From: Exiguobacterium sp. SL-9
GTDB taxonomy: Bacteria; Bacillota; Bacilli; Exiguobacteriales; Exiguobacteriaceae
Direction of reading: 5' to 3'
NCBI RefSeq assembly: GCF_004336985.1
Contig: NZ_SJUO01000002.1
Coordinates: 682,001 to 746,000, forward strand
DNA length: 64,000 bases
Shown here one piece after another: positions 50,465 to 59,921 of this stretch (the first letter of the stretch is position 1; every line of letters starts with the position of its first letter). Under the pieces are notes generated by a model, which had not been told where the DNA came from, did no database searches, and saw only the letters and a program-made list of their open reading frames with translations. A program made the position numbers and the translations under genes.

Positions 50465-53173
50465 ATGGGAAGCAATCGATTCGCTAAAATTCCGTACCGG
50501 ATTTACACGATGGTACTCGCCATCGCTTGTCTCATCGGCGTATTATTGTTCGGGCTCGGACTGAGCTATTACTGGAATGAAAAACATGTCGCCGTGGACG
50601 AGACGGTGCGCGACTTGAACCACGCCTCTGACTTGGCCGGGGTCGAGTCCTACCTCGTCTTGCATCACGCGGCCAAACTATACGAAACAAACTCTCAGCA
50701 ACCGACGGCCCTGTTATCAGCCCCGTACCGCGAGCGGGCGCTCCAATACAACAGTCAGCTGCTCGATGACTTCGAGACCGGTGTCGATGAGCGCGAACGT
50801 GCCGCGCTGCTCCGTTTCTCTGAACAGCTCGAGGACACGTTGAATGAAGACGGATCACGCCGATTCGAGGCAGTACCATTCGACGTCATCGAATCGATCA
50901 ATCGACGCTGGCTTTATCAAGGGCTTGAACGGACCGCCCAAGAAAACACAGCCTACGAGTTGACTGACACTGTCATGCGGATGCAGATGGCGTTCGTCGA
51001 GGGCGTCACGAACCTGCTCGCCGAGACGCCGAACCAAGAACGGCTCGACTTCGAGGTCACGACGATTGCGAATGAGGCCCGGTTGATCGAGGATATCATC
51101 GCGACCGATCCGTCTCTGAAAACCAAATCCGTCGAAGATTTGATTGAGAGTGCGCTCGCGCTTAGTCGCATGACAGTAACCAATTCGACGCTCGAGGCCC
51201 GTTATGTCAACGGGACAAGCTTTTATGAGGATTCGTACGCCGCCCTTCAAACCGTACGATCGACGGCAGACGATACGCTCATGACCGAGCGCGATCGTTA
51301 CGGCACGCTCGCCATCGCCGTCCTCATCATGACGCTTTTGTTATCGGTCGGGCTTTTAATGGCACTCTACTATACCCGCAAGATGTACGCCCACGATTTG
51401 GCACATTTGAAAGCGCGTGCCCTTGCCATCGACCCGAGCACAGAACCGGTCGCGGAATCGTTCCCTCCGAGCCATGACTTCCGCAGTATCGAGGACGAAT
51501 TACGAGAGATTGCCACGAGCGTCCACTCGACGGTGCACACGCTCGAGACACAATCGGACGACCTGCTCCGGTATCATGAGCGCTGGTCGTCACTCTTCTC
51601 CGAGACGGGACTCGCCATCGCCTTAATGGATGACACGTACAATTTCATCGAACGCAACGACGTGTTCCGTCAGTTCTTCGGGGAACGAAACTTGTATGAA
51701 ATCAATCAACTGTTCACCGACACGGGACGCCGCCTGTTGCGCGAGGCGCTCACCGGAGTGACGGAAAACGGGACGAGTGCCCAATTTATCATCCACTTAA
51801 AAGGCGAACACGTCCGTTTCTTGAACGTTAAAATCATCCCGCTTAAGCGCGGCGAGACACTCACCTACTACCTTATTCTCGAAGACGAGACCGAGCGTGT
51901 CGAGCGCGAGCGCAAAGTCGATCGGCTTGTCCGCTTCGACCTCGCCACCGAACTTTACAACGAGTACGGTTTTCTTCAAGCATGGGAGAAACACGACATC
52001 GACGGCACGTTTTTGTTGATCAAATTGTATGATTTCCATCATCTCGTCGATTGGTATGATCCGACATACGCCGACCTGCTCATGACCGAGTTCGCCCGTC
52101 ATGTCGAGGAACGACTCGAGAAATATGCGCATCATTTGTTTGGCCGTTACCGTGACGACACGCTCATGCTGTATGTGAAAGGGCTCCGTAACGTCGACGA
52201 GACCGAGTTGCTGGAGCTGTTCCCGACCGAACTGTTGATCAACCAAAAACGCCAGACCGTCCATCTTCAAATCGGTGGGACGCATACGACACCGAACTAT
52301 AACGACTGTCTGTTCGAGGCGACAAAAGCGCTCCAACACGCCAAAGAGACACGGACCCCGTTCGTTTGGTACGACGCGAGTATCCTCGCTCAGCTTCAAT
52401 GGGCTGCCTTGATTGAACAGGCGCTTCCGGATGCAATCGAGCAAGGCCATATCACGATCGCCTATCAGCCACAAGTCGAGTTGAAGACGGGCCGTGTCGT
52501 CGGGGCCGAGGCGCTCGCACGCTGGGAGCACCCGGATATCGGCTACGTGCCACCGAACGAGTTCGTTCGCATCGCCGAGCGTTCCGATCAAATCCTTTGG
52601 TTGTCGCATTCCATTCTCGATTTAGTCGTCCAACAGCTCGTCGCCTGGCGCGACACCCCGTTCACTGATATCTCGCTGTCGTATAACTTGTCCGCCCATT
52701 CCGTTGACCCGTCGATCGTCACGAAGCTACGTGACTTGACTGAGACATATCCATGGCTTCCGGATCGGTTGAAAATCGAATTGACCGAGTCGGCCGACAT
52801 CATGTCGCATACGAACGAACTCGAACGGCTCGAAGCGATCGCCGAACTCGGCTACTGCCTCTCCATCGACGACTTCGGTACCGGCTACGCCTCGTTCGAA
52901 GCGATCTGGCATTTACCGATTCAGGAAGTGAAAATCGACCGCATGTACGTCAGCGGGAAAGCAAGAGATAGCACGTCGTTCCTCCGCGCTGTCTCGCGTT
53001 TCGCCAGTGAACAAGAACTGACCTCGCTCGCCGAAGGCATCGAGACGAAACAAGATTTGGACCGCATCCTCGCCGAAGGCGTCGAACTCGGCCAAGGTTA
53101 TTATTACGCCCCGGCCCTCGACGCGACCGCGTTCGAAGCGTGGGTGGATGAAAAAAGAGGCCGTCTCGCTTAA
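50465..53173 (+). CDS. Membrane EAL-domain c-di-GMP phosphodiesterase with degenerate GGDEF
   Basis: 902 residues. TM1 about 16-36, helical extracellular sensor (37-275), TM2 about 280-302, HAMP-like linker, PAS-like domain (about 375-480), GGDEF fold without signature (about 485-640; FGRYRDDTLMLYV in its place), EAL domain 650-895. EAL intact at Glu682-Leu684 (GAEALARW), plus ELTESAD, DDFGTGYA, KIDRMYV and EGIETKQD. Probably hydrolyses c-di-GMP in response to an outside signal. ATG behind AAAAGGAGG. Confidence 0.88.
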   Translation: MGSNRFAKIPYRIYTMVLAIACLIGVLLFGLGLSYYWNEKHVAVDETVRDLNHASDLAGVESYLVLHHAAKLYETNSQQPTALLSAPYRERALQYNSQLLDDFETGVDERERAALLRFSEQLEDTLNEDGSRRFEAVPFDVIESINRRWLYQGLERTAQENTAYELTDTVMRMQMAFVEGVTNLLAETPNQERLDFEVTTIANEARLIEDIIATDPSLKTKSVEDLIESALALSRMTVTNSTLEARYVNGTSFYEDSYAALQTVRSTADDTLMTERDRYGTLAIAVLIMTLLLSVGLLMALYYTRKMYAHDLAHLKARALAIDPSTEPVAESFPPSHDFRSIEDELREIATSVHSTVHTLETQSDDLLRYHERWSSLFSETGLAIALMDDTYNFIERNDVFRQFFGERNLYEINQLFTDTGRRLLREALTGVTENGTSAQFIIHLKGEHVRFLNVKIIPLKRGETLTYYLILEDETERVERERKVDRLVRFDLATELYNEYGFLQAWEKHDIDGTFLLIKLYDFHHLVDWYDPTYADLLMTEFARHVEERLEKYAHHLFGRYRDDTLMLYVKGLRNVDETELLELFPTELLINQKRQTVHLQIGGTHTTPNYNDCLFEATKALQHAKETRTPFVWYDASILAQLQWAALIEQALPDAIEQGHITIAYQPQVELKTGRVVGAEALARWEHPDIGYVPPNEFVRIAERSDQILWLSHSILDLVVQQLVAWRDTPFTDISLSYNLSAHSVDPSIVTKLRDLTETYPWLPDRLKIELTESADIMSHTNELERLEAIAELGYCLSIDDFGTGYASFEAIWHLPIQEVKIDRMYVSGKARDSTSFLRAVSRFASEQELTSLAEGIETKQDLDRILAEGVELGQGYYYAPALDATAFEAWVDEKRGRLA

Positions 53174-53189
53174 GCGTGGGCCCCGTTCG

Positions 53190-53217
53190 ACCGGTTGACA
53201 TATGTCAGCCGGTTTTT
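53190..53217. terminator. Terminator after the EAL gene
   Basis: Stem ACCGGTTGACA / TGTCAGCCGGT (one mismatch) with TTTTT on the plus strand; between convergent genes. Confidence 0.8.
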
Positions 53218-53471
53218 CGTGTGATGAGATTGAAGACGAGTTTCAACGCGATCAACAGTCCGATGACCGGCAAGATGATGGGAAGCGAACCACGAGGCAA
53301 TAGACCGAACACGATGAACACGGTCATCCCGATGGCGAAGAAAAGCTTGATGCCCCGCTCATATCCCTCAAACTTCTCCCAACGCCAAACGAGCAAGAGG
53401 AGCGCGAGTGGCGCGAATAAAAACGTCAAAAAGAAGAACGGCATATGCCGCGTGTACCAAGGTCTTGTCAT
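53205..53471 (-). CDS. Small hypothetical membrane protein
   Basis: 88 residues, three membrane segments (FFLTFLFAPLALLLLVWRW, LFFAIGMTVFIVFGLLP, LPIILPVIGLLIALKLVF). ATG overlaps the stop of the upstream gene (ATGA), so the two are co-translated. Its last codons lie inside the hairpin of the convergent EAL gene. Not recognised. Confidence 0.65.
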   Translation of the reverse strand: MTRPWYTRHMPFFFLTFLFAPLALLLLVWRWEKFEGYERGIKLFFAIGMTVFIVFGLLPRGSLPIILPVIGLLIALKLVFNLITRKTG

Positions 53472-54202
53472 TTAGCCTGCACCTCCTCATACAATTGTTC
53501 CGTCGCCTCATGCGACTCCACATTCACGTAAATCGGTTTGCCGCTCCAGTCGATCCGAACGACCACGTCGATGTCCCGGTCGATGAAGACGAGCACGTCC
53601 TCCCCGCCTGTCGTCCGGAAGTGTCCGGTCAGTCGCGATCCAGTGGCGGCACCGTTCGTGCGACGGGCTAGACTCGGCTCATACGTCAACGTCACGGCCT
53701 CGATCTCATCATAGGGCACCGTCTCCCCGTAGCTGCCTTCGATGATGAGCGCTGACTCGGTGAGCGTCACCTCGGTCGGCTGGCTGAACCAGAGCCAAAG
53801 GCCTGGGACGACCGTCACGAGAAGCGTCAACACGACGACGAGCGGAATGAGCCGTTTTTTGCCACCAGGACGGACTTTTCCGTTTTCGTCATAGATGTTT
53901 CCGTCATATTTTTGGGCACGCCAGAGCGTCACGACGACAAGGACGAGCATCAGGACGAAGAACGGCTCGACCGGGATGTCGAGTCCAAACCCAAATCCTT
54001 GAATGGCGGCGATAATCAGAAAGATTGCTGCAATCCCATAACACATGAAGCCGATCAATCTTGCCACCGCCTCGATATTGACGCGTTCCTTGTCCTCGCG
54101 CTTCATCGTGTTATAGCCAGAGATGAGGAAGTGCCAGCCCAACCGATGGACGGCAAATCCAAGAAGAAACAAAATGAGTGCAGCAGTTGCTAAGCCCCAC
54201 AT
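53468..54202 (-). CDS. DUF3784-like plus PH-like membrane protein
   Basis: 244 residues. N-terminal three-helix part with FLISGYNTMKREDKERVNIEAVARLIG (DUF3784 pattern: YNTM-x(5)-(K/R)), another helix pair around 80-130, then a soluble beta domain (about 145-244) reminiscent of bacterial PH domains (LTESALIIEGSYGETVPYDEIEAVTLTYE). Function unknown. First gene of a two-gene operon. ATG behind AAAGGGGGA. Confidence 0.65.
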   Translation of the reverse strand: MWGLATAALILFLLGFAVHRLGWHFLISGYNTMKREDKERVNIEAVARLIGFMCYGIAAIFLIIAAIQGFGFGLDIPVEPFFVLMLVLVVVTLWRAQKYDGNIYDENGKVRPGGKKRLIPLVVVLTLLVTVVPGLWLWFSQPTEVTLTESALIIEGSYGETVPYDEIEAVTLTYEPSLARRTNGAATGSRLTGHFRTTGGEDVLVFIDRDIDVVVRIDWSGKPIYVNVESHEATEQLYEEVQAK

Positions 54203-54309
54203 GGAGTCGTCCCCCTTTCTACCCTAGTGTACGGGAAAACGACGCAGAACGTTTCATAATCGTGAATCGAAGTCGTATACTCGTGATAGAACGCTCAAGG
54301 AGGAATTCG

Positions 54310-54783
54310 ATGTATCGGACAAAAGCAGACTTTTTACAGGATTGGGCCAAGTCGTCGACCGGCACGCTCGACGTGCTTCGCGTCGTCACGGATGAGGCGC
54401 TCGGACAAGAAATCGTCCCGGGCCATAACTCGCTCGGTTGGATGGGCTGGCACGTGACGACCGCGCTCGGCTATTTCACGAACTTGCTCGGCTTCCGGCT
54501 GTCGGCACTGAAAAGTTTGACGCGACCGACCGACGCGACAACAATCGCCGACCAATATGCGCGTTACGCCGACGAGATCGCGCAGATGGCCGAACAGTTC
54601 TCGGACGACTATTTATTAGAAAAAGTCGACGTCCACGGTGAAAGAAAGCCGCGTGGCGCCGTCCTGCGCATGATGATTGATCACCAGACGCACCACCGCG
54701 GCCAGATGACGGTGCTCGTTCGTCAGGCGGGACTCACGGTCCCTGGTGTCATGGGTCCGACGAAAGAACAGATGAAGGCGTGA
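54310..54783 (+). CDS. DinB-family (metal-dependent) protein
   Basis: 157 residues, four-helix DinB/YfiT fold. The three metal-binding histidines are likely the one in LGWMGWHVTTAL (about 46) and the pair in MIDHQTHHRGQM (about 124-130). Such proteins act as bacillithiol-dependent transferases or in stress responses; substrate unknown. Start at ATG 54310 behind AAGGAGG; the longer frame to 54178 is rejected. Confidence 0.8.
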   Translation: MYRTKADFLQDWAKSSTGTLDVLRVVTDEALGQEIVPGHNSLGWMGWHVTTALGYFTNLLGFRLSALKSLTRPTDATTIADQYARYADEIAQMAEQFSDDYLLEKVDVHGERKPRGAVLRMMIDHQTHHRGQMTVLVRQAGLTVPGVMGPTKEQMKA

Positions 54784-54815
54784 AAAAGGAGAGGCCCCGC
54801 GGGGTCTCTCCTTTC
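54784..54815. terminator. Bidirectional terminator
   Basis: AAAGGAGAGGCCCC / GGGGTCTCTCCTTT with GC loop, between convergent dinB-like and ugd genes. Confidence 0.85.
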
Positions 54816-54816
54816 G

Positions 54817-56058
54817 TCACATCGATGACGGCGTATTCGCCTTGTTTTGCATCCGACCGACCCCTTCGTACTGGACGGTGCCAGGGTCACGTGCGTATTT
54901 CCAAGCGTTACGTGCGTCAATCAATCGTTTCGTCCGCATCCCGTCGAACGCTTCCGGTTTCAAGTTGACGAGCTCATCCCATTCCGTGACGAGGATGGCG
55001 ACGTCCGCTCCTTTGAGTGCCGCTTCGATGGTCATCGCCTGCGGATAATCCCACTTAGCGAGCGGGTCGTAGCCGATTATCTCGACTTCACGCAACGCCA
55101 GGTGGCTAGCAAGCGTGACAGACGGCGCATCGCGCATGTCGTCCGTCCCCGGTTTGAAGGCGAGGCCGAGGAACGCGACCTTGAGTCCGCTCTTGTGCTC
55201 GACTTTCGAAGCGACGTACGCCATCTGCGCGTCGTTTGAGTGCATGGCGGCGCTGATGACCGGCAAGTCGAGTTCATTCTCATGGGCGACGTTCAAGAGC
55301 GCATGCATATCTTTCGGGAAGCACGAGCCACCGTAGCCGAGGCCGGCGTTCAAGAAGGAGCGCCCGATGCGCGGGTCGAGACCCATTCCATCGGCAATCG
55401 TGGTGATGTCCGCTCCTGCCTTGTCGGCAAGACGCGCCAAGTCGTTAATAAAACTGATTTTGGTGGCGAGAAATGCGTTCGAGGCATATTTGATGAACTC
55501 AGCATCAATCGGGGACGTGCAGACGAGCGGGACGCCGAGACGCCCGTAGATGCCTGCGAGTTCTTCGCTCATCTCGAGGTTATCACTGCCGATGACGACA
55601 CGGTGCGGTTTCAATACGTCGGCGAGAGCACGACCTTCTTGAAGAAATTCCGGCACGACGGCGAACGTGTGGGCCGGATACATGATGGACAGCATATCGG
55701 TCGTCCCCGGTGGAACGGTGCTCCGGATGATGATTTTTTGTTTCGACGTCACCTCAGACAAAGCTGCGTCGACGAACGTCAAGTCGCAACTGCCGTCACT
55801 CTTGCTCGGCGTACCGACAGCGAGCACGAGGTAGTCGACCGTTTCTGTGTCGGCAATCGAGTCTGTGAACGTGATTGACCCGGGATAGTCGCGTAACACG
55901 TCCGCCATGCCCGGTTCATGGAACGGGACGTCCCCGTTCATGAGACGGAGCAGTCTCGGTTGATCTTTTTCGACACCGATGACCTCATGCCCCGCCTTCG
56001 CTAGTCCACATAGGGTGGCAAGTCCGACATAGCCAAGGCCGATAATTCCAAATTTCAC
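54817..56058 (-). CDS. ugd: UDP-glucose 6-dehydrogenase
   Basis: 413 residues. Oxidises UDP-glucose to UDP-glucuronate for capsule, teichuronic acid or exopolysaccharide. N-terminal NAD-binding GLGYVGLATL (7-16), VGTPSKSDGSCDL, STVPPGTT, EFLQEGRA, central FLATKISFINDLARL, catalytic Cys246 (GYGGSCFPKD), GLAFKPGTDDMRDAPS in the C-terminal UDP-binding domain. GTG start behind AAGGAGG. Single gene. It might equally be a UDP-ManNAc dehydrogenase paralog, but the GYGGSCFPKD and GLAFKPGTDDMRDAPS blocks fit UGD. Confidence 0.9.
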   Translation of the reverse strand: MKFGIIGLGYVGLATLCGLAKAGHEVIGVEKDQPRLLRLMNGDVPFHEPGMADVLRDYPGSITFTDSIADTETVDYLVLAVGTPSKSDGSCDLTFVDAALSEVTSKQKIIIRSTVPPGTTDMLSIMYPAHTFAVVPEFLQEGRALADVLKPHRVVIGSDNLEMSEELAGIYGRLGVPLVCTSPIDAEFIKYASNAFLATKISFINDLARLADKAGADITTIADGMGLDPRIGRSFLNAGLGYGGSCFPKDMHALLNVAHENELDLPVISAAMHSNDAQMAYVASKVEHKSGLKVAFLGLAFKPGTDDMRDAPSVTLASHLALREVEIIGYDPLAKWDYPQAMTIEAALKGADVAILVTEWDELVNLKPEAFDGMRTKRLIDARNAWKYARDPGTVQYEGVGRMQNKANTPSSM

Positions 56059-56184
56059 GATAGTTCCTCCTTCAATAGTCTTCTCCTAACAGTAACGAAA
56101 AGCGCCGATCAAGGGAAGGCTCTAACACTCTGTGAATATTCTCTGATATAATGAGTCAAAATGAGGCTAGAAAGGAATAACCGC

Positions 56185-56439
56185 ATGGGATTGCTCGCTT
56201 TCTTTTTGATTTCGCTTTTCGTTTTCTATTGGTTTCCTATTCGAGGTGGACTTAAGACTTTCCTGCTTATCTTGATCATGATTAGCGGATGGCTGTCGAT
56301 TTTCGAGCTCGTCGCCATCATCGAAGCTCGCCCCTGGGTCGCCGCCCCGGTCCTCGCGCTCATCGGTTTGTTCGCTTGGAAGTGGCGACGTGATAAAAAA
56401 AAACATGAGAATACATCTACATCAATGGATTCAAAGTAA
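56185..56439 (+). CDS. Small hypothetical membrane protein
   Basis: 84 residues, three membrane segments (LLAFFLISLFVFYWFP, TFLLILIMISGWLSIFELV, VAAPVLALIGLFAWKW) and a charged Lys/Ser/Thr tail. Start at ATG 56185 with AAAGGAA; the ATG at 56161 has no ribosome site. Not recognised. Confidence 0.65.
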   Translation: MGLLAFFLISLFVFYWFPIRGGLKTFLLILIMISGWLSIFELVAIIEARPWVAAPVLALIGLFAWKWRRDKKKHENTSTSMDSK

Positions 56440-56470
56440 AAGAGATGCCGGAGCATCTCTTTTACTTTTC
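56433..56470. terminator. Bidirectional terminator
   Basis: Perfect 16-bp arms 56433-56448 / 56453-56468 with CGGA loop; between the small membrane gene and the convergent WxIP gene, overlapping the ends of both. Confidence 0.85.
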
Positions 56471-57481
56471 ACTCGTTTGAATCAATTGACGGCGCAAACG
56501 AATGATATAAATAAACAAAGCTAGTATCACGATCCCGACTGCTGTAATCAACCATGTTACTTTCCCTCCAAAAAATCCTGACGAAGTCACTTCTGTTGGT
56601 GTAATCCGCTCCCCCATCTCGTCCGCTTCATCTTTCGAAATCATTAACGTCTCTTCCCATTTCCAAGTCTCATTGGTCACCGTGTCCGTAAATTGTAAAC
56701 TCGCTTCGTATGTCCCGGCCTCTAGGCGAGTACCTAACTGGAAACGTAGCGCGGCCTGACCATGCGGAACGAAACGGGCGTCCAACTGGTGACGAAGCTT
56801 TTTTCCTGTCTCTGATTCGATTAACATGTCAACCTGAATAGGGTGGCTAATAGAAGCAGTTTGATTGATGACCGCAAAAGCCACGTGCGGATAATACGTA
56901 TCCGCTTGTAACGATACGCCTACCAGTTCTGGATCAAACGCCTCTTTTTTCACACCCATTGACAGTTTGACACCAAGGACGTATACATACCGATTTTGAA
57001 TACCGATTGTCTCTGAAGTCTCGGTGTCAACTTGTCTCGAAATCCGAATTCCTCCAAGTAAAGCACCTGAAAACGCGTCCGACGGAGCAGTCAATTGAAT
57101 CGAGACGCGTTTCGAGGACGAGGCTTCAACCGTAACGACTTTCGGTTGCTCGATTAGTTCAGTCACAGAATAGATCGACTCATCAGATGGGCTGCTTTGT
57201 TCGTAGACGATTACGCCATTTCCGTTCGTCGAAGCGTTGACTACAGATAAATCGAACGTCATTTCTTCATTTGTTTCATTATGGATAAAGAAATCAAGCG
57301 TCGTTTTTTCTTCGGGCGACAGCAAGAGGTCATAATATGAAACGGATTGATCGATTTGCCCCTCATGTGGAACAGCCTCAACGGAAAAGTCCACTTCGCC
57401 GGTTTGTGCGTTTGTAGGCGATTGCAATCCGCCCCACCCGAAAACGAATATGACGAAACAAACGTAACACCATCGTTTCAT
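56462..57481 (-). CDS. WxL-interacting protein (DUF916-DUF3324, membrane-anchored)
   Basis: 339 residues. Signal peptide 1-25, N-terminal DUF916 peptidoglycan-binding beta domain (about 30-155; YYDLLLSPEEKTTLDFFIHNETNEE), DUF3324 host/WxL-binding domain (about 165-285; VGVSLQADTYYPHVAFAVINQTA), and a C-terminal membrane anchor (about 303-323; VTWLITAVGIVILALFIYII) with basic stop-transfer. This is the typical partner of WxL proteins, and its position directly after a WxL gene supports that. Confidence 0.85.
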   Translation of the reverse strand: MKRWCYVCFVIFVFGWGGLQSPTNAQTGEVDFSVEAVPHEGQIDQSVSYYDLLLSPEEKTTLDFFIHNETNEEMTFDLSVVNASTNGNGVIVYEQSSPSDESIYSVTELIEQPKVVTVEASSSKRVSIQLTAPSDAFSGALLGGIRISRQVDTETSETIGIQNRYVYVLGVKLSMGVKKEAFDPELVGVSLQADTYYPHVAFAVINQTASISHPIQVDMLIESETGKKLRHQLDARFVPHGQAALRFQLGTRLEAGTYEASLQFTDTVTNETWKWEETLMISKDEADEMGERITPTEVTSSGFFGGKVTWLITAVGIVILALFIYIIRLRRQLIQTSEK

Positions 57482-57494
57482 CGCCTTTCCCCCT

Positions 57495-58238
57495 TTATGG
57501 CAACACAGTCGTTGCCAATGTCCAAGTCAACGTCGAGGTATGTGTTCCTTTTTGAATGCTGCCGACTGGAACTGTCAAACTGATTCCTGTCGTGTCTTCT
57601 GAATTTTCAGGGATCCAATGGGCGATCCATGAGAATTGCCCTTGGCCTAAGCCTGCCGTCAATAAAACTTGTGCCCCTTCACCAGTCCTCACTTCGACAG
57701 GGGAGATAAGTGTCGGTGAGATAGCCGTGACGTTAGCAGTCGGTTTGTCTAACACACCGTCAGTAAACGTCAAGGTCGCGCCAGCCAAGGAGTCAGCGTT
57801 TGCGGTCTCACTATTCGTAAAGCGGGACGCTTCGACCGTCACTTCCCAATTTCCAGGGACTACCTGGCGATCTGTGACTTGTAAAAAAGGGTCGGACGTT
57901 TTTTCATCGGGATTCGCGGTTTGATTTGCGTTGACGAGTGCCGGATACGTATAGCTTCCATCTTCTTTAATCTCATGTGAGCCAAAATACAGATTTGGCG
58001 CAAAATCTAACGTCAGTTCAGCAGCCTCTTGATTTAATTCACCTTCATCTGGTCCCGGATCTTTCGGTGTATCGGGATTTAACGGGTCTAAAATATCTGG
58101 AACTTCTAACGTCTCAAAGGTAATAGTTGCATTTGTCGAACGAACGAGAGGATCTGCTTGCGCCACATCATACGATGTCAGGCTGCTGATCGCTATCACA
58201 CTTGCCAAAATTCCAACTTTCATCTGTTTTGAAAACAT
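57495..58238 (-). CDS. WxL-domain surface protein
   Basis: 247 residues. Signal peptide 1-28, a linker with PDILDPLNPDTPKDPGPDEGELN, then a WxL domain with the first motif degenerate (NWEVTVEA) and the second intact at the C-terminus (LTWTLATTVLP). WxL domains bind peptidoglycan non-covalently. Small WxL protein of the kind encoded next to WxIP genes. ATG behind GGAGCG, 13 nt before the WxIP gene. Confidence 0.85.
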   Translation of the reverse strand: MFSKQMKVGILASVIAISSLTSYDVAQADPLVRSTNATITFETLEVPDILDPLNPDTPKDPGPDEGELNQEAAELTLDFAPNLYFGSHEIKEDGSYTYPALVNANQTANPDEKTSDPFLQVTDRQVVPGNWEVTVEASRFTNSETANADSLAGATLTFTDGVLDKPTANVTAISPTLISPVEVRTGEGAQVLLTAGLGQGQFSWIAHWIPENSEDTTGISLTVPVGSIQKGTHTSTLTWTLATTVLP

Positions 58239-58253
58239 GTGTATCGCTCCTTT

Positions 58254-59609
58254 TTAAATTGAGTCAATTAATGTCCATTCGATGATTGTGTTGTACGTTC
58301 CGCTTTGAGGCATTTGCTGTTGTACATCAAGAAAAATCCCTTCGTCTCGTTCATAATCGATAATTGTTGGAGCATCTGCCATCACTCCTGTCTCAATCAA
58401 TTGAGAGCCTTGTTCGAGTGAGACAGTCGTCCCATCTTTCCGTTTGAAAAAAATGGTGTTGTGTAATGTGTGGCTAGCTGACTGGAGCGCGCTAGCTTGA
58501 GCCGTCAGCTGCCACGCGGTCCCTTTAGTGCGACTATGAAATACAGTGACAACCATATTTTCTTGACGATTGATTCTGCCCATATTCGACTGAATGTCAA
58601 CATTTCCAAAGTCGATTTGTTCCGGTACGACTAGTGACATAAAAGGAACTTCATTTCCGTCTAATACGAGTTGCCATTGATCTTTCCCATCAGATAACGC
58701 TCGAATATCGACCAAATCATTCGTCAGATGACCATAGAAGTTATAACGTTGTGGTGTAATGAGTGGGAACCCATCCACGCGAAAATTCAACTCAAACGTA
58801 TAGGTAGAATCACTTAATAAGCTTAGTGACAATAGCTGATTCGCTTGAAAAACCAGTTGTTTTCGCTCACGATCGATGATCCACTGTTCTGTCGCAATCG
58901 CTCCTCTGTTTCGCCCAATTTCGAGCCCAGTCAGGCTGATATTTGGTACATCATACGTCCCGTTAAAACTCGCTTCTTCTATGTACGGAAACAAAGAGTC
59001 TGGAAGTTTAAACAAAACATATCGCTCTTTCAATAAGTTGAGATTGAGCACACCGTCCCCAATCACTCGCAGTTTAATTTGATTGTCTCCATCAAATTCA
59101 CCTTCTAGTTGAATATCTGATAAGAGAGACAGTCCTACTACTCCGTTCGTTTCAACTTTTGCTTTAGGCTCATCTGTTGACTCTGGTGGGACAACCGAAT
59201 GTTTTTGTGATTCATGTGTCTCTTCCGTATAATCTAAACTCGGTATGCTTTCTGAGGATGGCGTATCGGTATTTATATTTGGATAGTCTCCGCCGTTGCC
59301 ACTCTCAGTTTCTTTGGATGGCTCTTGATTTGGAGTTTGATCAGATGAAGCGTCTTCGCTTTTCTGTTCTAATTCATCCCCGCTGCTCTTTTCTGTGCCA
59401 TCATCATCACTGATGGGTTCGGATTCGGACAGCGGACTCTCTTCAGTCCCCTGTGTTGTAGGTACATCGTCTATTGTTTCTTCTACGTTTTCATCTGAGT
59501 TTGCATGTGTAAACGATAAGTCTCCTATTTTAAGGAAAGATGTGATTGCTAGGCAGAGCAATACAAGAATTGACGTTCGAATGATATGCTGTAACACCAT
59601 TCCCCTCAT
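58254..59609 (-). CDS. Large WxL-like surface protein with acidic stalk
   Basis: 451 residues. Signal/membrane segment (about 10-36), then a Ser/Glu/Asp/Thr-rich low-complexity stalk (about 38-150), a beta-rich domain (155-320), and a C-terminal WxL-like domain with AWQLTAQASAL and IEWTLIDSI. No LPxTG. Probably displayed on the wall through the WxL domain and anchored by the partner WxIP. The first ATG is very close to AAGGAGGG; the ATG three codons on (59600) is the alternative start. First gene of the three-gene cluster; a TATAAT -10 lies on the minus strand at 59648-59653. Confidence 0.72.
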   Translation of the reverse strand: MRGMVLQHIIRTSILVLLCLAITSFLKIGDLSFTHANSDENVEETIDDVPTTQGTEESPLSESEPISDDDGTEKSSGDELEQKSEDASSDQTPNQEPSKETESGNGGDYPNINTDTPSSESIPSLDYTEETHESQKHSVVPPESTDEPKAKVETNGVVGLSLLSDIQLEGEFDGDNQIKLRVIGDGVLNLNLLKERYVLFKLPDSLFPYIEEASFNGTYDVPNISLTGLEIGRNRGAIATEQWIIDRERKQLVFQANQLLSLSLLSDSTYTFELNFRVDGFPLITPQRYNFYGHLTNDLVDIRALSDGKDQWQLVLDGNEVPFMSLVVPEQIDFGNVDIQSNMGRINRQENMVVTVFHSRTKGTAWQLTAQASALQSASHTLHNTIFFKRKDGTTVSLEQGSQLIETGVMADAPTIIDYERDEGIFLDVQQQMPQSGTYNTIIEWTLIDSI

Positions 59610-59921
59610 ATCCCTCCTTTCGAAAATAAGAATAGGCCTTAGTCCCTATTATATCCAAAAATAAATTAAATTAATCCATTTTTTAGTATAACTTACACAT
59701 TGTAAAAACATTGGTAAAAGTAAAGCGAGAATGTTTTCGAATTTCATCACACATTTCTTTTTGTACAAGACCTAAGAAACATCGCTCAACAATACGTTCA
59801 TTCTTCGTTACATCGAATGTCGACTTCTCGCCATAACAAAACACTCCCCAATCAGATAAACAGATTTGTTATTTCATCTGTTTACCTATTGAGGAGTATG
59901 TCACATCGACGATGGGTTGTT
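59610..59921. other. AT-rich intergenic region with promoter and hairpin
   Basis: Contains the WxL cluster -10 (TATAAT, minus strand, 59648-59653). It also contains a long imperfect hairpin, TAAACAGAT (59857-59865) / ATCTGTTTA (59876-59884) with outer ACTCC (59843-59847) / GGAGT (59893-59897), T-rich after it on the minus strand. The hairpin is likely the terminator of the DsbA-like gene. No gene was found in between. Confidence 0.5.

Noticed and set aside
59841-59900. Riboswitch-like long hairpin before the WxL cluster
   Set aside because: Orientation and T-rich side fit a terminator for the DsbA-like gene; no known riboswitch motifs were seen.
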